The position numbers and the translations under genes are program-made. The notes under the pieces were generated by a model. It was not told the origin of the DNA, made no database searches, and saw only the letters and a program-made list of their open reading frames with translations. Source: Deltaproteobacteria bacterium (lineage in GTDB: Bacteria > Desulfobacterota > Desulfuromonadia > Desulfuromonadales > Geopsychrobacteraceae). Taken from it: a stretch of 64,000 nucleotides of DNA. Below, piece after piece: positions 34,178 to 43,383 of this stretch. The stretch's first letter is position 1, and each line of letters begins with the position of its first letter. Location of the stretch: assembly GCA_024280335.1 (NCBI GenBank), contig JAJRQI010000070.1, positions 1-64,000 on the forward strand. The letters are read 5' to 3'.

Positions 34178-34228
34178 GTAGGGGCGAATCTGGTATTCGC
34201 CCAGGGCGATCACAAGGATCGCCCCTAC
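34178..34228. repeat. GTAGGGGCGA palindromic repeat, copy 2 (hisH-hisA gap)
   Basis: The 51-bp element has two adjacent hairpins, GGGGCGAATCTGGTATTCGCC and GGGCGATCACAAGGATCGCC, bounded by GTAG and CTAC. The hisH stop codon TAG (34227-34225) lies inside its right end. Confidence 0.9.
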
Positions 34229-34848
34229 AGATTCCCGAAATTCCTGAAAATGTTCAGGCCGATATCCTGACTTTTCTCCGGGTGAAACTGAGTCGCCATG
34301 ATGTTATCACGCCAGATCGAAGCGCAGAATTCAACCTCGCCATAGCGGCAACTGGCGGCAACCTCTTCCGGATTCTCGGCGGCACAATAGTAGGAGTGGA
34401 CAAAGTAGACAAAGCTGCCTTCCTCAATCCCGACAAACAGCGGTGACGGCTTTTTCAGATGGATAGTATTCCAGCCCATGTGCGGCACCTTGAGCCGTTC
34501 GCCGTTCTCGACCATCCCGGAGGGGAAACGCAGCACCTTGCCGGGGATCAAACCCAGCCCCTGATGGCGACCGAACTCTTCACTTTCGTCAAACAGCATC
34601 TGCATACCGACGCAGATCCCCAGCAGCGGCTTACCGGCGGCAACATGGGTCAACAGCGGCTCGACAAAACCACCCTCGCGTAAATTCTTGATGCAGTCGC
34701 GAAACGCACCGACACCCGGCAGCACGACCTTATCGGCCGTAGCAATATCGTTCGGGGCACTGCTGACTCGCGCGGCAAAGCCGAGTGTTTCAAAGGCCTT
34801 TTCAACGCTGCGCAGGTTGCCCATTTCATAATCGATAATGTTGATCAT
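34225..34848 (-). CDS. hisH: Imidazole glycerol phosphate synthase, glutamine amidotransferase subunit
   Basis: The product is 207 residues. A class I glutamine amidotransferase with the nucleophile cysteine in LLGICVGMQMLF, then YFVHSYYC and the catalytic His/Glu in TQFHPEKSQ. It supplies ammonia to HisF. Ends at a TAG provided by a palindromic repeat. Six bases separate it from hisB upstream. Confidence 0.97.
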   Translation of the reverse strand: MINIIDYEMGNLRSVEKAFETLGFAARVSSAPNDIATADKVVLPGVGAFRDCIKNLREGGFVEPLLTHVAAGKPLLGICVGMQMLFDESEEFGRHQGLGLIPGKVLRFPSGMVENGERLKVPHMGWNTIHLKKPSPLFVGIEEGSFVYFVHSYYCAAENPEEVAASCRYGEVEFCASIWRDNIMATQFHPEKSQDIGLNIFRNFGNL

Positions 34849-34853
34849 AAAAT

Positions 34854-35444
34854 CTATTCCAGCTTCCCTTTGGTCGACATCACTCCGACAATCCGCGAAT
34901 CGATCCCGGTTGCTTCATCAAGCGCCCGGCCGAAGGCCTTGAAAATCCCCTCGATGATATGATGCAGGTTGTCGCCGTAAGCCAGATTGACATGGATATT
35001 GGCGCCGGAGTGATTACAGAAAGCGACGAAGAATTCCTCGACCAGTTCGGTATCGAATTCACCGACCTTGGCTTTGGGCAGATTGACGTTGAAAACCAGA
35101 AACGGCCGACCGGAAAAATCGATGATCACCGAAGCCAGCGCCTCATGCATCGGCATGGTTTCACGACCGAAACGCCGCACCCCGGCCTTGTCGCCGAGTG
35201 CCTGTTTGAAGGCTTCACCCAGCACGATTCCCAAGTCCTCGACCGTGTGATGGGCATCAATTTCGACATCCCCGCTCGCCTTGACGGTCAGATCAAAAAA
35301 ACCGTGCCGCGCCACCGCCGAAAGCATGTGGTTGAAAAAGGGCACCGGACTTTCAATATGATGCTCTCCGCAGCCGTCCAGGTTCAGTTCGATGCTGATA
35401 TTGGTCTCTTTGGTTTCGCGAACAATTTTTGCGGTACGGGCCAT
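34854..35444 (-). CDS. hisB: Imidazoleglycerol-phosphate dehydratase
   Basis: The product is 196 residues, monofunctional (no phosphatase domain). The metal-binding repeats [12 protein letters not shown] and [22 protein letters not shown] are present. The ATG at 35444 follows GGAGAG and starts [12 protein letters not shown] longer in-frame start at 35507 would begin inside a palindromic repeat. It forms imidazole-acetol phosphate. Confidence 0.96.
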   Translation of the reverse strand: MARTAKIVRETKETNISIELNLDGCGEHHIESPVPFFNHMLSAVARHGFFDLTVKASGDVEIDAHHTVEDLGIVLGEAFKQALGDKAGVRRFGRETMPMHEALASVIIDFSGRPFLVFNVNLPKAKVGEFDTELVEEFFVAFCNHSGANIHVNLAYGDNLHHIIEGIFKAFGRALDEATGIDSRIVGVMSTKGKLE

Positions 35445-35465
35445 CTGACTCTCCATCAAACGTAT

Positions 35466-35521
35466 GTAGGGGCGATCCGTTGGATCGCCTTGGGCGAGGC
35501 GACCCAACGGGTCGCCCCTAC
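35466..35521. repeat. GTAGGGGCGA palindromic repeat, copy 3 (hisD-hisB gap)
   Basis: The 56-bp element is GTAGGGGCGATCCGTTGGAT, spacer, then GCGACCCAACGGGTCGCCCC and TAC. It again forms two hairpins between inverted GTAG/CTAC ends. It lies four bases from the hisD stop. Confidence 0.9.
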
Positions 35522-35525
35522 GAAA

Positions 35526-36812
35526 TCATTTCAACCGGATCGACACCGACTTGGCGTGTGCTTCCAACCCTTCCAGTTCGGCGATATGGACGATCTCTTT
35601 GCCAAGCCGCTGCAGGCCGCTTTGCGAAAAGGAGACGATACTCGATTTCTTGACAAAATCGTCCAGCGACAGCGGCGAGAAGAAGCGGGCTGTGCCGCCG
35701 GTCGGCAGGGTGTGATTCGGTCCGGCCAGATAATCGCCGGCGGCTTCCGGGGTATGATGGCCCATGAAGATCGCTCCGGCGTGACGGATCTGCGGCAGAA
35801 TGGAGAAGGGGTTGTCGACCGCAAGTTCCAGGTGTTCGGGAGCGATCCGGTTGGAAAATGCGATCGCTTCATCCAGATCTTGCGCCAGGATGATCGCACC
35901 GTAATCGTCGATCGACTGACGGGCGATGGTTTCACGGCTGAGTTCTTTGAGCTGCCTTTCGACTTCGATCTGTACCGCAGTTGCCATTGCTGCACAGCTG
36001 GTCACCAGTACCGAGGAGGCCAGTTCATCATGCTCGGCCTGTGAAAGCAGATCAGCGGCGATATGCGCAGCATTGCCACTGCCGTCATTGATCACCAGAA
36101 TCTCGCTGGGACCGGCGATCATATCGATATCAACCTGACCGAAGACCAGCTGCTTGGCGGTGGCGACATAGATATTGCCCGGCCCGGTGATTTTGTCGAC
36201 CCGTGGCACCGATTCGGTCCCGTAAGCCAGCGCGGCAATCGCTTGGGCTCCGCCGAGCTTGAAGATCCGGTCGACCCCGGCAATTCTGGCGGCAGCCAGT
36301 ACGTGCGGGTTGATTTCACCACCCGGCATCGGCACCACCATGATCACCTCTTCGACCCCGGCAACCTTGGCCGGTACCGCGTTCATCAGTACCGAAGAGG
36401 GATAGCTGGCCTTGCCGCCCGGCACATAGATACCGACCCGGTCGAGCGGCCGGACCAGCTGCCCGAGCAGCACGTCATCTTCATCAGTGGAGAGCCAGGT
36501 TTCCTGCTTCTGCTTGGCATGAAAATCGGCGATCCGCTCGGCAGCCAACTGCAGGGCACTCATCGATTCGGCACTGACTTCGGCCAGCGCCGCATCGATC
36601 TCCGCTGCCGTCACCTCAATGGTTTCGGCGGTCAGCTCCAGGCGATCGAATTTGGCTGTCAATTCGAACAGTGCCGCATCACCCCGCTGCCGGACATCAG
36701 AAATAATCGATTTGACCGTTGTTTCGATCTGCACAGGAACTGCTTCGGCGCGTTGTTCGATCCGGCGGAACTCAGCGTTGAAATTATCATCGGAAAATTT
36801 CAGCATGCGCAT
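35526..36812 (-). CDS. hisD: Histidinol dehydrogenase
   Basis: The product is 428 residues. It oxidises histidinol to histidine in two NAD-dependent steps. Motifs: VGIYVPGGKASYPSSVLMN, KITGPGNIYVATAKQLV, MIAGPSEILVINDGSG, DLLSQAEHDELASS with the zinc/catalytic residues, and the terminal histidine-containing AELEGLEAHAKSV. ATG at 36812 with GGAGA ten bases upstream; a second ATG at 36806 is possible. Confidence 0.97.
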   Translation of the reverse strand: MRMLKFSDDNFNAEFRRIEQRAEAVPVQIETTVKSIISDVRQRGDAALFELTAKFDRLELTAETIEVTAAEIDAALAEVSAESMSALQLAAERIADFHAKQKQETWLSTDEDDVLLGQLVRPLDRVGIYVPGGKASYPSSVLMNAVPAKVAGVEEVIMVVPMPGGEINPHVLAAARIAGVDRIFKLGGAQAIAALAYGTESVPRVDKITGPGNIYVATAKQLVFGQVDIDMIAGPSEILVINDGSGNAAHIAADLLSQAEHDELASSVLVTSCAAMATAVQIEVERQLKELSRETIARQSIDDYGAIILAQDLDEAIAFSNRIAPEHLELAVDNPFSILPQIRHAGAIFMGHHTPEAAGDYLAGPNHTLPTGGTARFFSPLSLDDFVKKSSIVSFSQSGLQRLGKEIVHIAELEGLEAHAKSVSIRLK

Positions 36813-36836
36813 TGTATTGATTTCTCCGCTGTCAGT

Positions 36837-37502
36837 TTACTCAGAGATCCGGACGTCGTCACCGATCAACGGTTCCAGCTCCTCAATAATCTTTCTGATC
36901 CGCTGGTGCTTGGTTTTCAAACTGGCGCGGTTGACGATCAGTCGGCTGGTAATTTCGGCGATGGTTTCCACCTCGACCATGCCGTTGGCCTTCAACGTAC
37001 CACCGGTGGAGACCAGATCGACAATCCGTTCGGACAGGCCGACCAGCGGTGCCAGTTCGATCGAGCCGTAGAGCTTGATCAGTTCAACCTGCACCCCCTT
37101 GGCGGCAAAATAACGTTCGGTGACGTTCGGGTATTTGGTCGCCACGCGGATATTCGACCAGTTCTGCGGATTATCGTTCTGCTGCAGCTCTTTCGGTTCG
37201 GCAACCACCAGCCGGCAGTAGCCGAACTTGAGATCGAGCGGCTCATAGAGGTTTTTCCTCTGTTCCAGCAGGGTATCCTTACCAACCACGCCGATATCGG
37301 CGCAGCCGTATTCGACATAGGTCGGCACGTCGGTCGCCCGCACCGCCATGAAACGGTACTTTTGCTGCGCATTTTCGAAGACCAGCTTGCGGCTGCCTTT
37401 CTCATCCATCTCCGCGCAGGTGATACCGATCTTACCGAACAGTTCCATCGAATCCAGCATGATCCGCCCCTTGGGCAGGGCGAAGGTAATCCAGTCACTC
37501 AT
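36837..37502 (-). CDS. hisG: ATP phosphoribosyltransferase, short form
   Basis: The product is 221 residues, lacking the C-terminal regulatory domain of the ~299-residue long form. Motifs: LPKGRIMLDSMELFG, DVPTYVEYGCADIGVVGKD, and the PRPP loop DLVSTGGTLKANGM. Short HisG needs the HisZ subunit for activity and histidine feedback; no hisZ lies in this window. It catalyses the first step of histidine synthesis. It starts two bases after the murA stop region and leads the his genes on the minus strand. Confidence 0.96.
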   Translation of the reverse strand: MSDWITFALPKGRIMLDSMELFGKIGITCAEMDEKGSRKLVFENAQQKYRFMAVRATDVPTYVEYGCADIGVVGKDTLLEQRKNLYEPLDLKFGYCRLVVAEPKELQQNDNPQNWSNIRVATKYPNVTERYFAAKGVQVELIKLYGSIELAPLVGLSERIVDLVSTGGTLKANGMVEVETIAEITSRLIVNRASLKTKHQRIRKIIEELEPLIGDDVRISE

Positions 37503-37504
37503 CG

Positions 37505-38758
37505 CTACTCCTGTTCACGCCGCACGTCGGCGCCCAGTGCTGCAAGTTTTTTTTCGATTTTTTCGTAACCCCGATCGAGATGATAGATCCGTGAGACTTC
37601 CGTGGTGTTCTCGGCAGCCAACCCGGCCAGAATCAACGAGGCACTGGCGCGCAGGTCGGTCGCCATCACCGGAGCGCCGGTCAGATTGCTGTTGCCGCGG
37701 ATAATGGCACTGTGGCCGTCGATCTGGATATCGGCCCCCATCCGCTGTAATTCACAGACATGCATGAAGCGATTTTCGAAAACCGTCTCGGAGATCCGGC
37801 TGGTGCCCTCGGCCTTAGTCATCAGCGCCATGAACTGGGCCTGCATATCGGTCGGAAAACCGGGAAAAACACCGGTACGTACATCAACCGGCTTCAGCTG
37901 CTGCGGGCCGATTACCCGCAAACCGTCCGCTTCCGGGTAAATCTTTACCCCGGCTTCCAGCATTTTACTGATCAGCGCTTCCTGATCCGCCTGTACCGCA
38001 CCGCGCACCAGCACGTTACCGCCGGTGATCGCCGCCGCAATCATGAAAGTACCCGCCTCGATCCGGTCGGGGATAACGCTGCATTTCAGCGGCTGTAATT
38101 TCTCCACCCCCTGAACATGGATGATCGCCGTGCCCGCCCCTTCAATTTTGGCCCCCATGCTGTTCAGCGCCTCGGCCAATTGGACGATTTCCGGTTCACG
38201 GGCGGCATTTTCCAACACCGTCTCCCCATCGGCCAGACTGGCTGCCATCAGCAGATTTTCGGTACCGCCGACAGTCGGCATATCGAGGGAGATTTTCGCG
38301 CCGCGCAGCTGCTTTGCGGTCGCCTCGACATAACCGTGGTCCAGCTTGATTGTTGCGCCGAGCGCCTCAAGCCCCTTCAGGTGCAGATTGATCGGCCGAG
38401 CACCGATCGCGCAGCCGCCGGGCAGGCTGACCCGGGCATGGCCGCACCGGGCCAGCAAGGGACCGAGCACCAGCACCGAGGCGCGCATGGTTTTGACCAG
38501 ATCGTAGGAGGCCTCGATACTGCGAATTTTGGTCGCATCGACCTGAATACAATCTGCGGTAAAAGAAACTTCGGCGCCCAACTCGCGCAGCAGCTTGACC
38601 GCGGTGTTGATGTCACGCAGATGGGGAATATTACAGATTTCACTCCGTCCATCGGCCAGCAGGGTAGCAAATAGCAGCGGCAACGCCGAATTCTTGGCAC
38701 CACTGACCTGAACTTCACCAGCGAGCGAAATGCCGCCTTTTATGACTATCTTTTCCAA
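37505..38758 (-). CDS. murA: UDP-N-acetylglucosamine 1-carboxyvinyltransferase
   Basis: The product is 417 residues, the usual length. It starts [20 protein letters not shown] with the PEP-site lysine in [10 protein letters not shown]. The fosfomycin-reactive cysteine C116 lies in [15 protein letters not shown]. It commits UDP-GlcNAc to peptidoglycan. The start codon is TTG with no strong ribosome site. It sits between prmC and hisG on the same strand. Confidence 0.97.
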   Translation of the reverse strand: MEKIVIKGGISLAGEVQVSGAKNSALPLLFATLLADGRSEICNIPHLRDINTAVKLLRELGAEVSFTADCIQVDATKIRSIEASYDLVKTMRASVLVLGPLLARCGHARVSLPGGCAIGARPINLHLKGLEALGATIKLDHGYVEATAKQLRGAKISLDMPTVGGTENLLMAASLADGETVLENAAREPEIVQLAEALNSMGAKIEGAGTAIIHVQGVEKLQPLKCSVIPDRIEAGTFMIAAAITGGNVLVRGAVQADQEALISKMLEAGVKIYPEADGLRVIGPQQLKPVDVRTGVFPGFPTDMQAQFMALMTKAEGTSRISETVFENRFMHVCELQRMGADIQIDGHSAIIRGNSNLTGAPVMATDLRASASLILAGLAAENTTEVSRIYHLDRGYEKIEKKLAALGADVRREQE

Positions 38759-38776
38759 AGGTTTCTACTTTCTGGT

Positions 38777-39634
38777 TCAAAACGCCAAACGACCGCCGAC
38801 CACCCGCGGCTGCCCGGCGTAATCATCACGGACAAAGATATCCTGCAAGCCAGCCTGGGCAAAAAGTTGCTGGACCGCCTGCGCTTGTTGATAACCGATT
38901 TCCACCAGCAGCCAACCGCCGGGGATGAGGCGGGTTGACGCCTGTGCGGTCAGTTTCTGATAATTTTCGAGACCGTCATTCCCGGCCAGCAGTGCCGTCT
39001 GCGGTTCAAAGCTGCGCACTTCCGGCATCAGTGAATCCCACTCCGCTTGCGCAATATAGGGGGGGTTGGAAACGATCAAATCATACTGCTGCCGGGGCAG
39101 TTCGACAAGGTCTGCGTGGATAAATTGCAGCCGCTCGGCAACGGCGTTTTTTTCTGCATTCCGCCGGGCAACCGTGAGCGCCTCAGCAGAGATATCGAGC
39201 GCGCTCACTTGCCAGTTCGGCAGTTCGCTGGCCAGACTGATGGCGATAGCGCCGCTGCCGGTGCCGACATCGAGCAGCTGTCCGGCTTCGCCGGCACGAT
39301 TCAATGCTTCTTCCACCAGTGTTTCGGTATCGGCCCGCGGAATCAGCACCGCCGGAGTGACTTCAAACTCCAGTGACCAGAATTCTGTGCTGCCGAGCAG
39401 ATATTGCAACGGCTCACGCTGTCCGCGCCGCTTGACTAACGGCCGGATCAGATCCAGTTCAGCAGCGATCAAGGGCCGCTCGAAATTGAGATAGAGGCCG
39501 ATCCGGTCCAGATTCAGCACATGCGCCAGCAGCAGCTCGGCATCCAGCCGTGGGTTGTCGATCTGTTTAGCGGCGAAAAACTCGGTGGTCCAGCGCAGCA
39601 GCTTCAGCAGCGTCCAGGTGTCGCTCAATTTCAA
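38777..39634 (-). CDS. prmC: Release factor glutamine methyltransferase
   Basis: The product is 285 residues. SAM-binding [16 protein letters not shown] and the catalytic NPPY motif in [15 protein letters not shown] are present, with a [10 protein letters not shown] segment. It methylates the GGQ glutamine of release factors. The TTG start at 39634 overlaps the prfA stop and follows CAGGAG, so it is coupled to its substrate gene. Confidence 0.96.
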   Translation of the reverse strand: MKLSDTWTLLKLLRWTTEFFAAKQIDNPRLDAELLLAHVLNLDRIGLYLNFERPLIAAELDLIRPLVKRRGQREPLQYLLGSTEFWSLEFEVTPAVLIPRADTETLVEEALNRAGEAGQLLDVGTGSGAIAISLASELPNWQVSALDISAEALTVARRNAEKNAVAERLQFIHADLVELPRQQYDLIVSNPPYIAQAEWDSLMPEVRSFEPQTALLAGNDGLENYQKLTAQASTRLIPGGWLLVEIGYQQAQAVQQLFAQAGLQDIFVRDDYAGQPRVVGGRLAF

Positions 39635-40698
39635 GACTCCTGTTTGCTCATCTGCGCGGCCTGCTGATCGGTGATCAACGCCTCAATCACCTCGTCGACA
39701 TCCCCCTGCATGATCGCATCAAGCTTGTAGAGGGTCAGTCCGATCCGGTGGTCGGTGCAACGGCCCTGGGGAAAATTGTAGGTGCGAATCCGTTCGCTGC
39801 GGTCACCGCTGCCGACCTGATTTTTGCGATCGGCAGCCATCTCGGCCTGTTGTGCAGCCTGCATCTGATCGTAGATCCGCGATTTGAGAACCTTCAGTGC
39901 CCTGGCCTTGTTCTTATGCTGCGACGATTCGTCCTGACAGGCAACCACCACCCCGGTCGGGATGTGGGTCAGGCGCACCGCCGATTCGGTCTTGTTGACA
40001 TGCTGACCACCGGCACCGGAAGCACGATAGAGATCGATCCGCAGATCGGCGTTGTTGATTTCGATATCAACATCCTCAGCTTCCGGCAGGACCGCCACGG
40101 TACAGGCCGAGGTGTGAATCCGGCCCTGGGTTTCGGTATCGGGGACCCGCTGCACGCGATGGGTACCGCTCTCAAATTTAAGCCGTGAATAGACCCGCTC
40201 ACCGCTGATCAGCGCAATCACTTCTTTGAAACCACCGCCGTCGGTTGCCGAGACACTCATCATCTCAACCTTCCAGCGGTTGCGATCGGCATAGCGGGAA
40301 TACATTCGAAACAGGTCGGCAGAAAACAGCGCCGCTTCATCACCGCCGGTCCCGGCACGGATTTCGAGGATGATATTCTTGTCGTCGTTGGGGTCTTTCG
40401 GCAGTAATAAAAGCCGCAACTGCTCTTCCAGCTGCCCTTTTTCCTCTTCCAGTTCGGGGAGTTCCGCCTTGGCCAGCTCCTTCATCTCCGGGTCGCTGTC
40501 CTGCAGCAGTTCGCGATTGCCTTCAATGTCAGCGGTGACCTGCTTGTACTTGCCGTACACCTGCACCACTTCGCTCAGATCAGCATGTTCCTTGGTCAGG
40601 CCACGGTAACGATTCCGGTCGGAGAGCACCGTAGGATCGGAGAGCAACCCCTCGACTTCACGGAAACGGTCAACGACATTTTCCAGGTTTGCAAACAT
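39631..40698 (-). CDS. prfA: Peptide chain release factor 1
   Basis: The product is 355 residues. The stop-codon reading tripeptide P186-D-T188 (PxT) and the catalytic GGQ at 230-232 ([14 protein letters not shown]) are visible. It terminates at UAA and UAG. It is followed by prmC with a four-base overlap and preceded by thyX with a nine-base gap. Confidence 0.97.
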   Translation of the reverse strand: MFANLENVVDRFREVEGLLSDPTVLSDRNRYRGLTKEHADLSEVVQVYGKYKQVTADIEGNRELLQDSDPEMKELAKAELPELEEEKGQLEEQLRLLLLPKDPNDDKNIILEIRAGTGGDEAALFSADLFRMYSRYADRNRWKVEMMSVSATDGGGFKEVIALISGERVYSRLKFESGTHRVQRVPDTETQGRIHTSACTVAVLPEAEDVDIEINNADLRIDLYRASGAGGQHVNKTESAVRLTHIPTGVVVACQDESSQHKNKARALKVLKSRIYDQMQAAQQAEMAADRKNQVGSGDRSERIRTYNFPQGRCTDHRIGLTLYKLDAIMQGDVDEVIEALITDQQAAQMSKQES

Positions 40699-40707
40699 AG
40701 GGATCCT

Positions 40708-41397
40708 TCAACCGAACTCGGTAAATTCTGCGCGGACCGCAACCATCTCGCCGCAGGTCATCTTCCCTTCCGGGCAGGGACCGGAGAGGCAGCCGGGACC
40801 GGCCTTGGCGAACAGAATCGGGGCAACCGGCGTGATCAGTTTGAGCATCCGTTTGGCCATTTCCTGAATTTCCCACTGGGCGCGACGGCAGCAGCGCAGG
40901 GCAAAGAAATGGCGTAGTTCACGACCGTTCATGGTCACGACAATCTTGGTCGTCGCGGCATTCGGCAATAAAAAACGAGCATCTTCAGCGGGGATACCGG
41001 CGTCGAGCATCTCAGCATAAAACTGATGAATTTCCTCGAGCAACTGCTGATAACGCTGATTCAGTTCCGGCTTGGCAGCAATCGTTGCCGGAGTCACGGC
41101 AGAAAAGCGCTTTTTGTGCGAAACATAACGCTGGCTCTGTTGTGAATAGGACGCCAACCGATGGCGCACCAGCTGGTGCGAGCAGGCACGACTGATCCCT
41201 TCGATGCCGAAGGAGAAGCTGACATGTTCCAGAACCGAGTGATGACCGAGCGAGAGGACCTTCTCCAGGAACTCCTGTCGATCAACCTTGCTCTTCTCCA
41301 GCAACTCATCGATCGAGGCATTGGAGTAACAGAGCCGGGCCGCGGCAGCGACCACCTGTTCCGGGTCGGGGGTATGGGTTAATAATTCAACCTGCAT
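40708..41397 (-). CDS. thyX: Flavin-dependent thymidylate synthase
   Basis: The product is 229 residues. The ThyX motif RHRLASYSQQSQR is at 78-90, with GHHSVLEHVSFSF before it. It makes dTMP using FAD and methylene-tetrahydrofolate, replacing ThyA. The ATG at 41397 is chosen over a TTG one codon earlier. It lies downstream of the rpmE terminator on the same strand. Confidence 0.96.
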   Translation of the reverse strand: MQVELLTHTPDPEQVVAAAARLCYSNASIDELLEKSKVDRQEFLEKVLSLGHHSVLEHVSFSFGIEGISRACSHQLVRHRLASYSQQSQRYVSHKKRFSAVTPATIAAKPELNQRYQQLLEEIHQFYAEMLDAGIPAEDARFLLPNAATTKIVVTMNGRELRHFFALRCCRRAQWEIQEMAKRMLKLITPVAPILFAKAGPGCLSGPCPEGKMTCGEMVAVRAEFTEFG

Positions 41398-41414
41398 CAA
41401 TTTTCGGCCTTAAA

Positions 41415-41442
41415 ACGAAAAAAGGCGGCCCGTCGGGCCGCC
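41415..41442 (-). terminator. Terminator after rpmE
   Basis: On the minus strand GGCGGCCC pairs with GGGCCGCC around GAC, followed by TTTTTT. It lies about 16 bases past the rpmE stop. Confidence 0.9.
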
Positions 41443-41457
41443 AGATTCTTACCCGAA

Positions 41458-41661
41458 TTACTTCTGGGCGTACTTTTTGCGGAAGCGCTCGATCCGGCCG
41501 GCAGTATCGATCAGCTTCTGCTTGCCGGTGTAGAAAGGGTGGCAAGCGGAGCAGATCTCAGTGTGGATCTCCCCTTCGAGAGTAGAGCTGGTCTCGAAAG
41601 TGTTGCCGCAATCGCAACGCACGGTGCTGGCATCGTACTTGGGGTGGATTCCTTCTTTCAT
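41458..41661 (-). CDS. rpmE: Ribosomal protein L31 (zinc-binding form)
   Basis: The product is 67 residues. C16, C18, C37 and C40 form the zinc site of the C+ type (VRCDCGNTF and [12 protein letters not shown]). It starts [12 protein letters not shown] behind AAGGAGAAA. It is part of the 50S subunit bridging to 30S. It ends in a strong terminator, so thyX probably has extra promoter input. Confidence 0.97.
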   Translation of the reverse strand: MKEGIHPKYDASTVRCDCGNTFETSSTLEGEIHTEICSACHPFYTGKQKLIDTAGRIERFRKKYAQK

Positions 41662-41808
41662 CGTTTTTCTCCTTGGCGACCTGGCGTTTGTACAGGCCTA
41701 TAGATATTAGCGTTAAACAAACCGACTAAATAGCATTTTTGCCATTTTCAGGCAAGCGCTTTGTTACTGATTAATGCTCTCGCAAACAAGAATTAGATGG
41801 CTACGCCA

Positions 41809-43056
41809 TTATTGGTTCATGGAATCCAAAAAGCCTTGATTGGTCTTGGTTTCGGCCAGTTTTTCCAGGATGAATTCCATGCTGTCAACGGTATTCATGC
41901 TGGAAAGAACCCGGCGCAGCAGCCAGATCCGCTGCAACTGGGTCGGATCGACGAGCAGATCCTCTTTGCGGGTGCCGGAGCGGTTGATATCCATCGCCGG
42001 GAAGGTCCGTTTGTCGGCCAGACGACGGTCGAGATGCAGCTCCATGTTCCCGGTGCCCTTGAACTCCTCAAAGATGACTTCGTCCATCTTGCTGCCGGTG
42101 TCGACCAGCGCCGTGGCGATGATGGTCAGGCTGCCGCCCTCCTCGATATTGCGCGCGGCGCCGAAGAACCGCTTCGGCTTGTGCAGAGCGTGGGCGTCAA
42201 CCCCGCCGGAGAGGATCTTGCCGCTTGACGGGATGATGGTGTTGTAGGCGCGCGCCAGGCGGGTGATCGAGTCAAGCAGAATGACCACATCACGCTTATG
42301 TTCGACCAGACGGCGAGCCTTTTCAATAACCATTTCCGCCACCTGGACGTGACGGCTGGCCGGTTCGTCGAAGGTCGAGGAGATCACCTCGCCGTTGACG
42401 CTGCGCTGCATGTCGGTCACCTCTTCCGGACGCTCATCGATCAACAGGACGATCAGGTAGGCTTCCGGATGGTTGGTCGAAACCGAATTGGCGATGTTCT
42501 GCAGCAGTACGGTCTTACCGGTGCGCGGCGGTGCGACAATCAATCCCCGTTGCCCCTTGCCGATCGGCGAGACCAGATCGATAATCCGCGTTGCGTAATT
42601 ATCGGCACCATTCTCCATCGACAGTTGCTGGTCGGGGTAGAGCGGCGTCAGGTTATCGAAGAAGGTCTTCTCCTTCATCTTCGCCGGATCTTCAAAGTTA
42701 ACTTCGGCAACCTTCAGCAGCGCGAAATAACGCTCGCCTTCCTTCGGCGGCCGAATCTGCCCGGCGACCGTGTCACCGGTGCGCAGACTGAAGCGCCGGA
42801 TCTGCGACGGCGAGATATAGATATCATCCGGGCCCGGCAGATAGTTGGCGTCCGGAGCACGTAAAAAACCGAAGCCGTCCGGTAGAATCTCCAGAACCCC
42901 CTCACCGAAAATCGCCTTTTTCTGCTTGGCGGTCGCCTTGAGAATGGCAAAGATAAGATCCTGTCGCCGCATGCCGCCGATCTCTTCAATGCCGAGGTCC
43001 TTGCCAAGTCCCAGCAATTCGGAAATTTTTTGCTGTTTCAGGTCTTTTAAGTTCAT
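41809..43056 (-). CDS. rho: Transcription termination factor Rho
   Basis: The product is 415 residues. The N-terminal Rho domain ([20 protein letters not shown]) and RNA-binding cold-shock-like domain ([14 protein letters not shown]) precede the RecA-like ATPase: Walker [14 protein letters not shown]-loop QRGLIVA, Walker [16 protein letters not shown] and SGGVDAHAL. The hexamer terminates transcripts. A leader of about 250 bases precedes it. Confidence 0.97.
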   Translation of the reverse strand: MNLKDLKQQKISELLGLGKDLGIEEIGGMRRQDLIFAILKATAKQKKAIFGEGVLEILPDGFGFLRAPDANYLPGPDDIYISPSQIRRFSLRTGDTVAGQIRPPKEGERYFALLKVAEVNFEDPAKMKEKTFFDNLTPLYPDQQLSMENGADNYATRIIDLVSPIGKGQRGLIVAPPRTGKTVLLQNIANSVSTNHPEAYLIVLLIDERPEEVTDMQRSVNGEVISSTFDEPASRHVQVAEMVIEKARRLVEHKRDVVILLDSITRLARAYNTIIPSSGKILSGGVDAHALHKPKRFFGAARNIEEGGSLTIIATALVDTGSKMDEVIFEEFKGTGNMELHLDRRLADKRTFPAMDINRSGTRKEDLLVDPTQLQRIWLLRRVLSSMNTVDSMEFILEKLAETKTNQGFLDSMNQ

Positions 43057-43383
43057 AAAGGTTCTCCAGATTGTACCGGTGAGGTTGCCGCAGGGACCGC
43101 GTCAGGTTTGCAGAAAAGGAATGTGAGAGAAACAGGTATCGATATCGAACTGTTCGAAAAAAACAGGTCGGATCAACATGGCTGTTTCTATGCAATTTAT
43201 TTTTAGATAATTCGAAATGGGATCTCTGAATCTATTGATAGATGAAGACTGTATTTAAACCATGCGTCGGCAGGATTTCAGGAAGGTGCGTTATATTCCG
43301 CTTAAGTTGCTTTTACCCGCTTTCTCTCGCTGTGTCAACTCGGACAGAAAAAAATCTTGGGAATTCCCCGGTTATCGCCATAT
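43057..43383. other. Gap between the hybrid kinase gene and rho; rho leader
   Basis: I see no gene. On the minus strand it holds, in order, a weak GGGAATTCCC hairpin followed by a T-run after the kinase stop, the promoter candidate at 43310-43338, and an AT-rich leader of about 250 bases. The leader includes a palindrome ATCTATTGATAGAT (43230-43243). Long leaders before rho can allow autoregulation, but nothing here proves it. Confidence 0.4.
43310..43338 (-). promoter_or_regulatory. Possible promoter for rho
   Basis: On the minus strand TTGACA (43338-43333) and TAAAAG (43315-43310) are 17 bases apart. The -35 match is perfect and the -10 only partial. Confidence 0.45.

Noticed and set aside
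31509-35521. CRISPR array suggested by repeated GTAGGGGCGA units
   Set aside because: The units are palindromic, variable in length, separated by whole genes, and have no regular spacers or cas genes.
36063-37568. 501-residue plus-strand frame opposite hisD and hisG
   Set aside because: It is a shadow of two certain minus-strand genes, with no ribosome site or family resemblance.
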